A DNA stretch of 64,000 nt from Rhabdophis nuchalis (lineage: Eukaryota > Chordata > Lepidosauria > Squamata > Natricidae), in NCBI GenBank assembly GCA_039707465.1, contig CM077644.1, positions 196,575,962 to 196,639,961 of the forward strand, in the 5' to 3' direction. Under the pieces are notes generated by a model. It had not been told where the DNA came from, did no database searches, and saw only the letters and a program-made list of their open reading frames with translations. Position 1 is the first letter of the stretch; each line of letters starts with the position of its first letter. Position numbers and translations under genes: made by a program. Positions 1-11,162 of this stretch are shown piece after piece.

Positions 1-1593
1 GCCCCTTTGAAAACATTGTTTTATACTTGGATATTCAAAATTATCAGTGACTCTGAAATAATTATAGTAAATAATTATTTAGTTATGAATTATATACATA
101 GCCCCAATCTGTTGTAATTCTGAATGGTTTTTGGACTAATTTCCAATCCCCTTTAGCATTATGTTAGCTCTGCTTGTGTATGTGTGGATAAGATAATCCA
201 ATTTTGAGAATGTTTACACAGGTATCTGAGGATTTATCAGGATGCAAGATTATATCTGTAGTTCAGTAATTTGGTTTGTCTTAAACTACAAATAGTGAAT
301 GTTAGTTAGTTGATAGTGTTGCCAGGCAAAAGAAAAAGGGAACCGGAAACAAGTGCATGTCCCAGGTGCTGTTTCTCCAGAGGCTCACAACTTGGTTTCC
401 TCCCACCCAATACAGGTAAAACAACTAAGCATTCAATGGAGGGGAGAACCATGTTTGCTTAGAACTGGATCCAAATGTCCTTTGAAATTTTTTATCACAG
501 AAAGTGGGTGGGCTATTTCACTTTATTTCTCCAGATTAAGAAAACTTTTCTAATTGTATCTCAAGAGCAGGATTCTGACGGTATCACTATTATTTGTCAT
601 GGTATGTTCCCTTGGAAGTTAACAGAAGCATAGGAAATTAAGTAGGCTGCAGGCCACTGAAGTGATTATTGGGCAATTAAAGACAGAGCAATCTGTGTTT
701 ATACTCTGCAGACCTTATAACAAAGTTGAACAAGAATACCACGTCATCCATGATTTATTTTTTTAAGATGAAAGCATTTTTAAATCCTCTTTCACTAAAC
801 TGACAGTAAAAGGAATGCAGGAGAACTTCTTTTCCCCAGCAGTACTATCTGAACAACTATCTGATGGTGGGAGCACCAGATAATGATATCCAACTACTAG
901 CTAATTCAGAGTTAGGGGTGGAGGGAAAGCCTGGCATGAAGAGCTTTTGTAATAAGTGATTATTCTGACACTGTATTGCTGCATACTGTCAATGTATCAT
1001 CTGTAATTATTAGGGAAGGGAAACGGGTATGAAGGCATAGAATTGCCTTGATTGAATGGTAATTGTTTGAAATATGGGTATGAAGTGCTAATTAGATACT
1101 GAGTAATTGCTGAGATGCAAATGCTACAGGCTTTCATTCTGGTTGGATAATAAGTGAGTGGGGCTCCTGCTGGAATGTGTCTCAGCATATTCCTTCTTTT
1201 TTTCATGACAGAAGGGAAAAACTGTTATTACTAAAAGAAAATGTTTAGCGGGAGATGAATCTTCAGAGATGTGAACATTTGGAAGCTATTCCATCTTCCG
1301 AAGCTGTATTTGTTTCTCAGATACTGCTTGAATCCTCTAGTTTAATGGGGTACCATTCAACATTATATTGGTTCTTAGCAAAACTGTAGCTATCAATGAT
1401 CTCTGAGAGCTGACCAATTTGATATACTGTATATATTACCTGATAGAACAGGATGTGATTAATTTAAGTATGTTTTGCCTAAACCCAAATGAATAAATAA
1501 AGTAAAAGAAATATGATACAAGTCTGAGATTTTATTACAGCTTATTTATGCTTATGTATTTTAGACTAAAAAGATCATATGACTTGTTCTTAC
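1..1593. other. FER intron, no feature seen
   Basis: AT-rich single-copy-looking sequence downstream, in FER transcription terms, of the His-Arg exon. I looked for the next kinase exon (DLAARN, DFGMSR) on the minus strand and did not find it. The short open frames show no family motif. Confidence 0.7.
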
Positions 1594-1717
1594 CTGTGTA
1601 TACAGTTTTTGGATTCAAGATATGCCATCCCAGCAGCAACATCTAATGAGAATTTCACCAACTGTTTGGTTTTTAGCTCATCCTTTTTCTTTCTTAAAAA
1701 GGAAAGAAAATCACCTC
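1594..1717 (-). CDS. FER: FER tyrosine kinase exon: hinge to His-Arg of catalytic loop
   Basis: This 124-nt internal exon encodes the kinase hinge and alphaD-alphaE region of the FER non-receptor tyrosine kinase. It reads [15 protein letters not shown], then [18 protein letters not shown], and ends with SKNCIHR, the start of the HRD catalytic loop. The acceptor is TAG at 1718-1720 and the donor GTAAGA starts at 1593. It enters with 2 nt that complete the glycine split across the previous intron, so its phase fits the exon at 26726-26820 exactly. It ends 2 nt into the Arg codon, so the catalytic Asp (DLAARN) is in the next exon, beyond the left edge. About 25 kb of intron separates it from the exon upstream. 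The sequence is very close to vertebrate FER as I know it. FES is the nearest paralogue but fits less well. Confidence 0.95.
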
Positions 1718-2286
1718 CTAGAGAAAGAGACAGATAAGCAATGAGACATGACAGGGTGATATTCCCATTTATCTCTCATTAGTGACGCTTGACTGAACAG
1801 GAGGCAGCATACTCTCTGCTATGCTTTTCAATCAATCTGATAGTTGAGTAAAAAGAATAAAAATATCAAGATTATAGTTTAATTAATGCTAAATTTAAAA
1901 AAAACCTATTTTAGATATATTTCTGTTACAAGATGAACTCCACACATTGCATAGAAGGCTTAAGCAGAATCCTACACATATTTATTTGTGTATTTAAAAA
2001 TCTAGCCTGCATTTTCATCATTGAATTCAATTCCAAAATTAGTTCAATTCACTTAAAACTATTTACAGTAAGCTACAGTAAGCACAGGACATGTCTACTA
2101 TCTCTTAGCTGATATGTAAGCACTTACAGGAGAAAATGCTCTCCTGGATCATTATTCTGATTATTGGAAATGGTGTGTGCAATTTACACGATGCAGTGAT
2201 AACAGCTCCATTTTTAAGAACTGCACAAAACATTTGGGATGTTTGCATTAAAGTAATCAACAAAAAGTAAGATGTGAAGAGATATA

Positions 2287-2610
2287 CAGGTGAAACTCAA
2301 AAAATTAGTATATCATGCAAAAGTTCATTTATTTCAGTAATGCAACTTAAAAGATAAAACTAATATATGAGATAAGACTCATTACATGCAAAGCAAGATA
2401 GTTCTGTGTTGATTTGGGGAGCCATGTCATCTGCTGGTGTTGGTCTACTGTGCTTCATTAAGTCCAGGGTCAACACAGCCATCCACCAGGAGATATTGGA
2501 GCACTTCATGCTTCCTTCTATCTTATCTCATATATTAATTTCACCTTTTAAGTTGCATTATGAAATAAATGAACTTTTGCACGATATTCTAATTTTTCGA
2601 GTTTCATCTG
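2287..2610 (+). mobile_element. Internally deleted Tc1/mariner element with long inverted repeats
   Basis: The element begins CAGGTGAAACTC and ends GAGTTTCATCTG, with TA on both sides (2285-2286 and 2611-2612), the target site of Tc1/mariner. The inverted repeats run about 90 bp. The centre keeps a short transposase piece, read as LIWGAMSSAGVGLLCFIKS then HQEILEHFMLPS at about 2412-2520, which matches the central DDE region of Tc1 transposases. Most of the transposase gene is deleted, so the element is dead but recognisable. Confidence 0.85.
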
Positions 2611-3403
2611 TATGAAGATGCAATGTACAGAATGGGAAGTTAAAGTCTTATGGAAAAGCATACTCCGAGATGTAATAGGAAATGTACTGGGGTACAGGAA
2701 GAATATTTCTCATATCTACCTGGAAACATCATGTTATCTGGAGTTTTTTTCCTGCAAATTATTAACCACAGATCTATGATCCTTTCTATTTTATTAGGAT
2801 GCAAACCTCACACAGCTATTTTCATTTGGATTTATGACACTGTATTGTGGTTCAGTATAGAGCACATTCGCCCTTGGGGTGGGGGGTCTAACTTGTATGT
2901 CTAAAATAACTTCTTAAATGATAGTTTGGGGATTTATTTGCATTTTTATCCTACTGCATTCCCTGAAAGCTCATTAAGATCAAAAGGAAAAAAAACTGAT
3001 ATGAGAATTATCAAATATAATAGTCAGGGTTTTATTTTCAAAGAATCCATTTATTAATATATGCCTAGAATTCAAGGTCTTACACAGCTTAGCCCCAGGA
3101 TAGATCACAGCAGGGGTAAGTAAACTGTAGCTTATATATGATTTCCAGCATCTGTAGACCCTCTAAAATTTCCTTTCTATCTTATTTTACAACTAAGAAG
3201 CAAAATAGTCTTCAATGAGGCTTAAGGGGTCTTATTTTACTTAAACTGCCAAAAAGGGGAGAATTCTAATTTTAGGTGCGATATCTCTATGTTTTCTGCA
3301 ACATCCATAGGGTCCAAAATTATATTACAAATGCATTGCCAAAAGGGAAAAAAGGTGTCTCCCCTGCTTTAAAAAAAGCATCCTTTTTCTGTAGTACATT
3401 CAA
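2611..3403. other. FER intron, no feature seen
   Basis: AT-rich intronic sequence between the Tc1 remnant and the L2 element. No repeat structure or coding motif was recognised. Confidence 0.6.
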
Positions 3404-6145
3404 ATTGTGCCACAGACTACCGGTTGCGAGTCCCTCTGCGTGAAGTGGGGCCTAGGGAGGCAGTTGGGCTTGCTGGTTATATACCTGGCTCCTCGCTATG
3501 TAGCAGCAGCCCTGCCCGAGCTCCTGGAGGTGATCGCTACGGTGGCAGTGGAGACCCCCAGACTTATAGTCATGGGGGACTTTAATCTGCCATCGTTGGG
3601 CGAATCATCCGAGGTAGCTCGGGAGTTCATGGCTTCCATGACGGCCATGGACCTGACCCAACTAATTCAAGGCCCCACCCATGAGGGTGGACACACACCA
3701 GACCTCATTTTTGTCTCAGGCCAATGGAAGAGTGATCTGGGTATAGGGGACATAGTCATCACACCCTTGTCATGGTCAGACCACTCACTTCTCCGGCTCG
3801 ACTTTCCGACCGCTACTCCCCTCCGCGAGGAGGCGGTGCCAGAACCACCTATCTGGTTCCGCCCCAGGCGCCTGATGGACCCGGATGGGTTCCAGATGGC
3901 GCTTGGGCCACTTCCTGTACCCCTGACCCGCGCCCCGATGGAGGACCTCGTGGCCGCATGGAATATTGCGACCACGGGAGCCTTGGATCGGGTCGCGCCC
4001 TTGTGGCCTCTCTTGCGGCGCCGAGCCGCCCCGGCTCCTTGGTTTACCGAGGAGCTGAGGGCGATGAAACGCCGCAAGAGATGCCTAGAGGGAAGATGGA
4101 CGGCTACCCGCTCTGAATCTGACCGGACACAGGTAAGAGCCCATTTACGGACTTACATTGTGGCGCTGAGAGTGGCCAAACGCCATCATTGCGCTACTCT
4201 CATAGCATCTGCAGAAAACCGCCCTGCCGGCCTGTTTAGGGTGACCCGTTCCCTCCTTCAACAGAGGGTGCGGGAAGCCCCGCTACAGGGTAGAGCAGAG
4301 GAATTTGTGACTTTTCTGCAGGACAAAACCGCTCAGATACAGAATGAGTTAGCCCCCATTCATGGTCCAGTGGGGTGCCACGAGGCTGATCTTGTTTGGG
4401 AGGAATTTGACTCCGTTGCTTCCGAGGATATGGACAGGCTACGTGGGCGACTGCGAGCCACCACATGTTTATTGGACCCGTGTCCCTCCTGGCTTGTACT
4501 GGCATCCTGGGAGGTGACACGAGGCTGGCTCCAAGAGGTTGTCAACGCTTCTTTAAGTGAGAGTTCCTTGCCTGCTTCCCTAAAAGAGGCTATGGTGAGG
4601 CCCCTCCTTAAGAAGCCCTCTTTGGATCCAGCTCTTTTAACCAACTATCGTCCCGTCTCCAACCTTCCCTTTTTGGCGAAGGTTGTTGAGAGTGTGGTGG
4701 CACAACAGTTTCCCCGTCACCTGGAGGAAGTTGATTATCTAGACCCGCGCCAGTCCGGCTTTCGGCCCGGGCATAGCACCGAGACGGCATTGGTCGCGTT
4801 GGTAGATGATCTCTGGAGGGCCAGAGATGGGGGTTGTTCCTCCATCCTGGTCCTATTAGACCTCTCGGCGGCTTTCGATACCATCGACCATGGTATCCTA
4901 TTGCATCGGCTGGGGGGGTTGGGGGTGGGAGGCACCGTTTTACGGTGGTTCTCCTCCTACCTCTCTGGCCGATCGCAATTTGTGTTGGCAGGAGAGCAGA
5001 GGTCGACCCCGAGACCCCTCACATGTGGGGTGCCTCAGGGGTCGGTCCTCTCGCCTCTCCTGTTTAATGCATACATGAAGCCGCTGGGTGAGATCATCCG
5101 TGGTTTTGGGGTAGAGTACCATCTATACGCTGATGATACTCAGCTGTATATATCTACCCCAAACCACCCCAACGATGCCGTAGCGGTGATGTGCCAGTGC
5201 CTGGAAGCCGTGCGGATCTGGATGGGAAGCAACGGACTCAGGCTCAACCCGACCAAGACCGAGTGGCTGTGGTTTCCGGCTGCCCGATTCAACCAGCTCT
5301 CTCCAACGCTGGCCATAGGGGGCGAGCATCTTGCCCCTGTGGATGGGGCGCGCAATTTGGGTGTCCTCCTGGATACCCGGCTGTCTATGGAAGAGCAAGT
5401 GACAGCCGTGGCCAGGAGGGCGTTTTACCAGGTTCGCCTGGTCCGCCAATTGCGCCCCCTACTGGATCGGGACGCCCTTCGCACAGTCACTCATGCCCTC
5501 GTGACATCCCGACTGGACTATTGTAACTCTCTCTACATGGGGCTCCCCTTGAGGTGCACCCGGAGGGTTCAGTTAGTTCAGAATGCAGCCGCGCGAGCAA
5601 TCATGGGAACCACCAGGTTTACCCACATTACACCGCTCTTGCGCGAGCTGCACTGGCTGCCTGTCGTCTTCCGGGTGCGCTTCAAGGTGTTAATTATCAT
5701 CTTTAAAGCGCTCCATGGCTCGGGATCGGATCCTGCCTCACACATCCTCACGGCCGATTCGCTCCCACAGAGAGGGACTTCTCCGGGTGCCGTCCACTAG
5801 ACTTTGTCAGCGGGCGACGCCCAGGGGAAGGGCTCTCTCTGTGGCGGGCCCGGCCCTCTGGAACGACCTTCCCCCCGATATTAGAACGACCACGGACCTC
5901 CGCTCCTTCCGCTTGAAATTGAAGACTCATCTTTTCCGCCTGGCCGGCCTAGGGTAGTCTCTCTCTCTATGGGCTTTTAAATGTATATTAATATTTAGTG
6001 GGGATTTTTAGTTAATGGGATTTTAGCACAGGAATTAATTTAATCTGTTTTAATTTGCTATGTATTTTGTATATTTATTGTTTTTATTCTCCCTGTGCAC
6101 CGCCCCGAGTTCCTGTGGGGAGAGGGAGCGGTCAATAAATTTAAC

Positions 6146-6176
<31 letters not shown>
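3404..6176 (+). mobile_element. L2-clade LINE, 5'-truncated, with (ATT)n tail
   Basis: This is a non-LTR retrotransposon copy of about 2.8 kb. It starts inside the endonuclease domain and ends in a 3' UTR with the hairpin-like GC-rich segment common to L2 tails (CCGCCCCGAGT ... GGGAGCGG), followed by ATT repeats at about 6143-6175. The protein motifs ([44 protein letters not shown]) are those of the L2 group rather than CR1 proper. Confidence 0.9.
3407..5957 (+). pseudogene. L2 ORF2 (endonuclease-reverse transcriptase), truncated and frameshifted
   Basis: The main frame is open for 797 codons (3407-5800). The partial endonuclease shows GDFN near residue 57 and SDHSLL near residue 120. The reverse transcriptase shows [62 protein letters not shown] and YADD near residue 573. 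At about 5726 a 17-nt deletion relative to the sister copies (CTCGGG joined to ATCGG) shifts the frame. The C-terminal [17 protein letters not shown] segment then continues in another frame to 5957. The N-terminal endonuclease residues are missing. No function is expected. Confidence 0.9.
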
Positions 6177-7869
6177 AATAAATATACATATATTAGTAGT
6201 AATAAAAAAATCCAGCATAGGCATTCTTTTATTCTAAGCTAATTAATTCTCCTGAATCTAAACCAGGTGTTTGGTTTTTTTTTTTTACAAAGACTTGTTT
6301 TTAACACAAACTATTTCAAACTGCAGAGATGTGCTTATTTATTACATAAAATCATTAACAACTTCATATAAAACTGGCATGAGTGTGAGAGGGATTAGCT
6401 TAATTACCAAATCCTGAAATTTTTACCAAGTGTTCCAAAGAACCAGGCTTCCATACACAGAAAGACTCAAGAGGTGATGACTTAATTACACGCTGTTTAG
6501 TTAAAGCTTTCAAGAAAACAAACTGCACTATTAAATCCTTTGGTTGTGTTCTCACCTATATTGCCTACCACAGATTATATGGTTCTAATTTATAACTTCA
6601 GTAAAAATATTATCACATTTATGATCAGATTGAAACACTGGAGAGTTGTAAATAAAATTCAGCCCATCATTAGTCATTTTAATAATAATAACAATAACAA
6701 TAACAATAATAATAATAATAAACATCCAAAGTACTTTTACATAGCCTCAAATGTGTAATTATGTTCTTCTTTAGAAAATGGATGTGAAAATAAGTGTTAC
6801 AGTTGTAGATTGCTTTTGCATAAAATATTTCATGCTCCAATAGCCATAAATATGATTATAGTCAAGCCCCTAAAAATAAATTATACATGGGATTAGATGA
6901 ATTTATTTATACACAGATTTAGCAATCTCACTAATACACTCATATTACTCAAGGTGATTTATAGTAGTTTAAACACCAAACTAAATCAGCAAAAATAAAA
7001 CCTTATGAAATTATGCATAAGTGATCCTATGCCCATTACCTTTTAACCATATGGCATTTGTTCTTTGATGTTAATAAACTGGGGCATTCTTCTCAAGCTT
7101 TTGCATCAATCTTGTTGAAAACTCTTCCAAATCACCTGAAGACCAAGTTTTATTAAAATGTGTAACCAATTTGGCAGAACACTTTGAAAGTTCTTTTTCC
7201 TGTTAAATAATGCTACGTCTTCCTCATGTTCTGAGTGATGTGATCATTTTAGAAATAATGGGGTTTCTATGATATTCCCTTTCCTCTATAGCTCGCATTG
7301 CCACCATCGATTGGGGAGATTCTTGGTAAAATGAGAAATGTGGATAGATATAATCAGAAAAATATATTCTCCTATTCAGTCAAAAGAAAAGTTTCACTAG
7401 ATAAACAAACAAATATGATAGTGTCTTGGGAAGCCATAATTTCCAAATACATCAACAAGACAAATGCACTTGTAAGAAAGAATGGCTTGATTGAATTCCA
7501 AAACCAGCTCTCACTCTCTCCAAAATTTCACTTAAGGACACAAAAATCCAAGACACATGTCTTAAAGAATGGAGAATATCTTATTTAGCAATGGTACTTG
7601 TAAAAAAAATTATGACATTGGTTAGAAATTGAACAACAGCCAGATGGGTGATAAAGATACCTTTTTCTTTTAAGAAAAGCAAATGCAATTTTCAGCTACC
7701 AGAAGAATAATTTCTAAATCTTATAAAGTAACCATGTTCTATTTTGCTGTATTTGGTTCTGAGCACTACATTTGAAAGACTTTGTAGGAAACTGGCATAG
7801 GTTTGGAAATGAGCAACAAGGAAAATCTGGAGACTAGAAACTATAATACTTTCAAATTTCTCAAGCTAT
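6177..7869. other. FER intron, simple repeats only
   Basis: AT-rich sequence with a short AAT/AAC microsatellite at 6681-6720. No exon or mobile element was recognised. Confidence 0.6.
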
Positions 7870-8545
7870 GCCATACAGGATTTGATTGGATTGGATTGGA
7901 TTGGATTTATATACTGTGCCACTCTCCCGGAAGGGACTCGGGGCGGTGTACAGGAAATTAAAACATGAAAAAGACAATACAAAGAATAAATACATCATAA
8001 AATGAATAAAATCCTATTAAATTAGATAATACCTGTGCTAAAATCAATTTAAAACCCCTTATTCACTTAATTTAATTTAAAATCAGTCAATGATATAGTC
8101 TCGGAAGTTAGGCCAGGCCAGCTAGGTTAAAGGAAAATGGTAAAGTATTATTTAAAATATTTTAAGCAATTTAGATGGCTGCCCATCTCACAATGACTGA
8201 CATACAAAGATTAAAATAAACTATTTACAAACAACAATCCATGATGCTTGAGATAAATAACATGTTTCATTCATAAAGTTACATTAACAGCAGAACTTGC
8301 CCAACGACCTGGGAAAACAGCCAGGTGTTCAGAGCCTTATAACTGGCTAACAAGTTTGAAACCACCTTGATCTGGGAGTTGGGGTGGGGTGGGGGGGATC
8401 CTATTCCACAAGCAGGCACTGTCACAAAGGCATGACTCCTGGATCCAACAAAATGACATTATTTATAGAAAAAACTTTGAAACATGTCTTCTCTGTTAGA
8501 TCTGGTGGGATGAGCGGAAACAATGGGAGAGAAGCAAACCTGCAA
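7870..8545 (-). mobile_element. L2 3' fragment, antisense
   Basis: A short GATTG repeat at 7878-7906 precedes the reverse complement of an L2 3' end (TATATACTGTGCCACTCTCCCGGAAGG ... GACTCGGGGCGGTG). It continues into decayed ORF2 C-terminal sequence (TCCACAAGCAGGCACTGTCAC). No reading frame survives. Confidence 0.7.
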
Positions 8546-8639
8546 GTCGCCTCACCTTATACCCCCCATCTTGTTGCTTTCTGAAAGATACTAAATATGT
8601 AACTTTGTCAGGAGGTCTGGGAATCCCAAATGGAGATCA

Positions 8640-8793
8640 AGTGGTTGAGCTGTTGCTGCTGCCATAGGTTTGGGTAATTTTTTCTGGTTTCTATGTTGTG
8701 GATTTTTAATGTTATAAGCTACCCAGAGTCACCTGTGAGTTTGGTAGCCATATAAATTTAACATACATACATACATGCATACATACATGTAGG
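8640..8793 (+). mobile_element. LINE 3' end with (CATA)n tail inside antisense L2 sequence
   Basis: The segment ends GTTATAAGCTACCCAGAGTCACC ... CATATAAATTTAA, followed by CATA repeats at about 8761-8787. This resembles the 3' end of an old sense-oriented LINE. L2-like antisense sequence (TAGGGCTTTATAGGTGG) resumes at about 8790 and runs to about 8935, so this piece probably inserted into it. Confidence 0.45.
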
Positions 8794-8935
8794 GCTTTAT
8801 AGGTGGTAAACAACACCTTTCATTGTGCCTCATAGAGCAGCAATATTATGTGAATGTAGCAAAAAATGCCAAAACCTGTCCATGGAATTGCATTCTGGGA
8901 AAGCTTCTAATTGTTCTTTAAGGTCAGCCCCACAG

Positions 8936-10011
8936 AGTGCCTTACAGGTCTTCTTTTCAAAGCTTATACTAGTTTTTTTATTTTGAATATTTTTAGAGGT
9001 ATAGTTCAATTATACACAATTAAATATAATATCTGTAGATTTCCCTGAATTTATAATATTTTGATGTTTGTACTTTAAAATGATCGTCATCTGTACTGTC
9101 CCTGTCTCGTTGACCTTGCTCTATGGATTTGTGTATTGATTGTTGAGTAGGTAGTTCAGTTTCCTGAATGGCTGATTTGATTCCAAGCAGTTAAGCAAGT
9201 CAGAGCAAATTAGATTGCAACACAGAGCCTGGCTATAAATAATGGATTTTGTGGTACATTCTGGATGTAAGCAGGTAAGTTTACTAGATGTTATATTTTT
9301 ATTTGTTCAACGAAGTGCTAGCATATTTGAGCAAATAGAAAATAAAATAAGAACATACAAATCATATATTCAATTGTGTAATATTTTAAAGGAAACCATT
9401 ATTTGTTTAGTTCCTAATAATTAGTGGCTAGTCAATAGTAACTTTCACAACAATCACTTTTAAATAATATCAATTTTTAAGACAGAACTACAAAGAATAA
9501 AAATAGAACTCAAAATCTACAGAACAAAAAAGCAGAGAACATTTCTATATGGTACCAAATAACTGAAAAAAACAAATGTAATGATTTGAAGTTAAGTGCT
9601 TTGATTAAAACAGTGCCAAGTCCAAAGAAAGAACATAGGATTGAGGATGAGAATTAAATATAATCACAGAAATCATAATAATTACCATAGTTTTACTGCA
9701 GAAGAAATGCTTGTCTTGCAAACACTTATAGATATTTTTAGTGTTAACTGAATATTTATAGAACGTTAATTTGTATATCAAGCTATCAAATAACAAAAGT
9801 ACTAAAATAAGATTTCCCACAAACTTATAATACCATTAAAACCTCCATTGCTCATGTTATTTTTAAGATACGTTTTTAAAAACAGTATCAAAATATTGAA
9901 TAAATGAGCTTTGGAAGACCATACTAACTAAAAGATTCCATTATATGAGTCTTTAGTGTAAAATATTTATTTCATAATGACTAAAGATTTGAAATCATTT
10001 CATTTCATTTA
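8936..10011. other. FER intron, no feature seen
   Basis: AT-rich intronic sequence. No supported feature. Confidence 0.6.
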
Positions 10012-10261
10012 TTTCATTTATATACCGCCCTTCTCCCTCTCAGGACTCAGGGCGGTGAACAGCCACAATAAAAAGAGGAAATACAAAAGTTAAAATAACA
10101 AATTAGTAAGTATTAAATAATTTGGCCTATTATTATAAAACCCAATACTAAAACACAATTAAAAGACTATGACAGGCCGGCTGCACGAAATAGATGTGTC
10201 TTCAGGGCCCAACGGAAGAGACGTAGGTCTGCGATCGTGCGTAAAAAAGTAAGGTCCTACA
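10012..10261 (-). mobile_element. Old L2, antisense, part 1 of 3 (3' end)
   Basis: ATTTC repeats are followed by TATATACCGCCCTTCTCCC and GGACTCAGGGCGGTGAAC, the reverse complement of an L2 3' end. The sequence then runs through the UTR to the ORF2 C-terminus. It is interrupted at about 10261 by a CR1 and continues at 11003 and again at 14221. Confidence 0.75.
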
Positions 10262-11000
10262 TATAGGCAAGAAAAACCAAATGCACAAGTACAGTATAGG
10301 TGGTACCTTGCTCAATAGTAGCAACTGTGAGAGGGATCTCGGAATCCTAGTGGACAACCATTTAAATATGAGCCAGCAGTGTGCAGCAGCTGCCAAAAAA
10401 GCCAACACAGTTCTAGGCTGCATCAACAGAGGGATAGAATCTAGATCACGTGAAGTGTTAATGCCACTGTATAGTGCCTTGGTAAGGCCACACTTGGAAT
10501 ACTGCATACAGTTTTGGTCGCCACGATGTAGAAAAGACGTGGAGACTCTGGAAAGAGTGCAAAGAAGAGCAACCAAGATGATTAGAGGACTGGAGACTAA
10601 GACATATGAAGAACGGCTGCAGGAGCTGGGTATGTCTAGTTTGATGAAGAGAAGGACCAGGGGAGACATGATAGCAGTGTTCCGATATCTCAGAGGGTGC
10701 CACAAAGAAGAGGGAGTCAAACTTTTCTCCAAGGCACCTGGGGGCAGGACAAGGAGCAATGGGTGGAAACTAACCAAGGAGAGAAGCAACTTAGAACTAA
10801 GGAGAAATTTCCTAACAGTAAGAACAATTAACCTCTGGAACAGCTTGCCTCCAGCAGTTGTGAATGCCCCAACCCTGGAAGTCTTTAAAAAGATGTTAGA
10901 CAGCCATTTGTCTGAAATGGTATAAGGTTCCCGCCCATGCAGGGGGTTGGACTAGAAGACCTACAAGGTCCCTTCCAACTCTGCTATTGTATTGTATTGT
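10262..11000 (+). mobile_element. CR1 LINE 3' fragment with ATTGT-repeat end
   Basis: This sense CR1 fragment covers the C-terminal end of ORF2 and the short 3' UTR (GGTTGGACTAGAAGACCTAC, CCTTCCAACTC), ending in short ATTGT repeats at about 10985-11000, the usual form of a CR1 3' end. It lies between two parts of an antisense L2, so it inserted into that older element. Confidence 0.88.
10281..10925 (+). pseudogene. CR1 reverse transcriptase C-terminal fragment
   Basis: The open frame of 214 codons contains DLGILVDNHLNMSQQC, LVRPHLEYCIQFWSP, QRRATKMIRGLE, MKRRTRGDMIAVFRYL and RRNFLTVRTINLWNSLPP, ending at the normal CR1 stop. These are the thumb/C-terminal motifs of CR1 ORF2. The palm with YADD and the endonuclease are absent through 5' truncation. 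The frame has no internal stop, so the copy is moderately young. Confidence 0.9.
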
Positions 11001-11002
11001 AA

Positions 11003-11160
11003 TTCAGGGGGGAGGTCATTCCAGAGGGCAGGAGCTGCCACAGAGAAGGCTCTCCCCCTGGGGATCGCCAGCCGACATTGTCTGGCCGACGGCACCCTGA
11101 GGAGGCCTACTCTGTGGGAGCGGACTGGTCGGTGGGAGGTATTTGGCAGCAGGAGGCGGT
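11003..11160 (-). mobile_element. Old L2, antisense, part 2 of 3
   Basis: Reverse complement of L2 ORF2 C-terminal sequence (GGTCATTCCAGAGGGC, CTCTGTGGGAGCGGA, GGCGGTCTTGCAG). It lies between the CR1 insertion and a younger L2. The end at GGCGGTCTTGCAG continues across the younger L2 at 14221. Confidence 0.75.
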
Positions 11161-11162
11161 CT

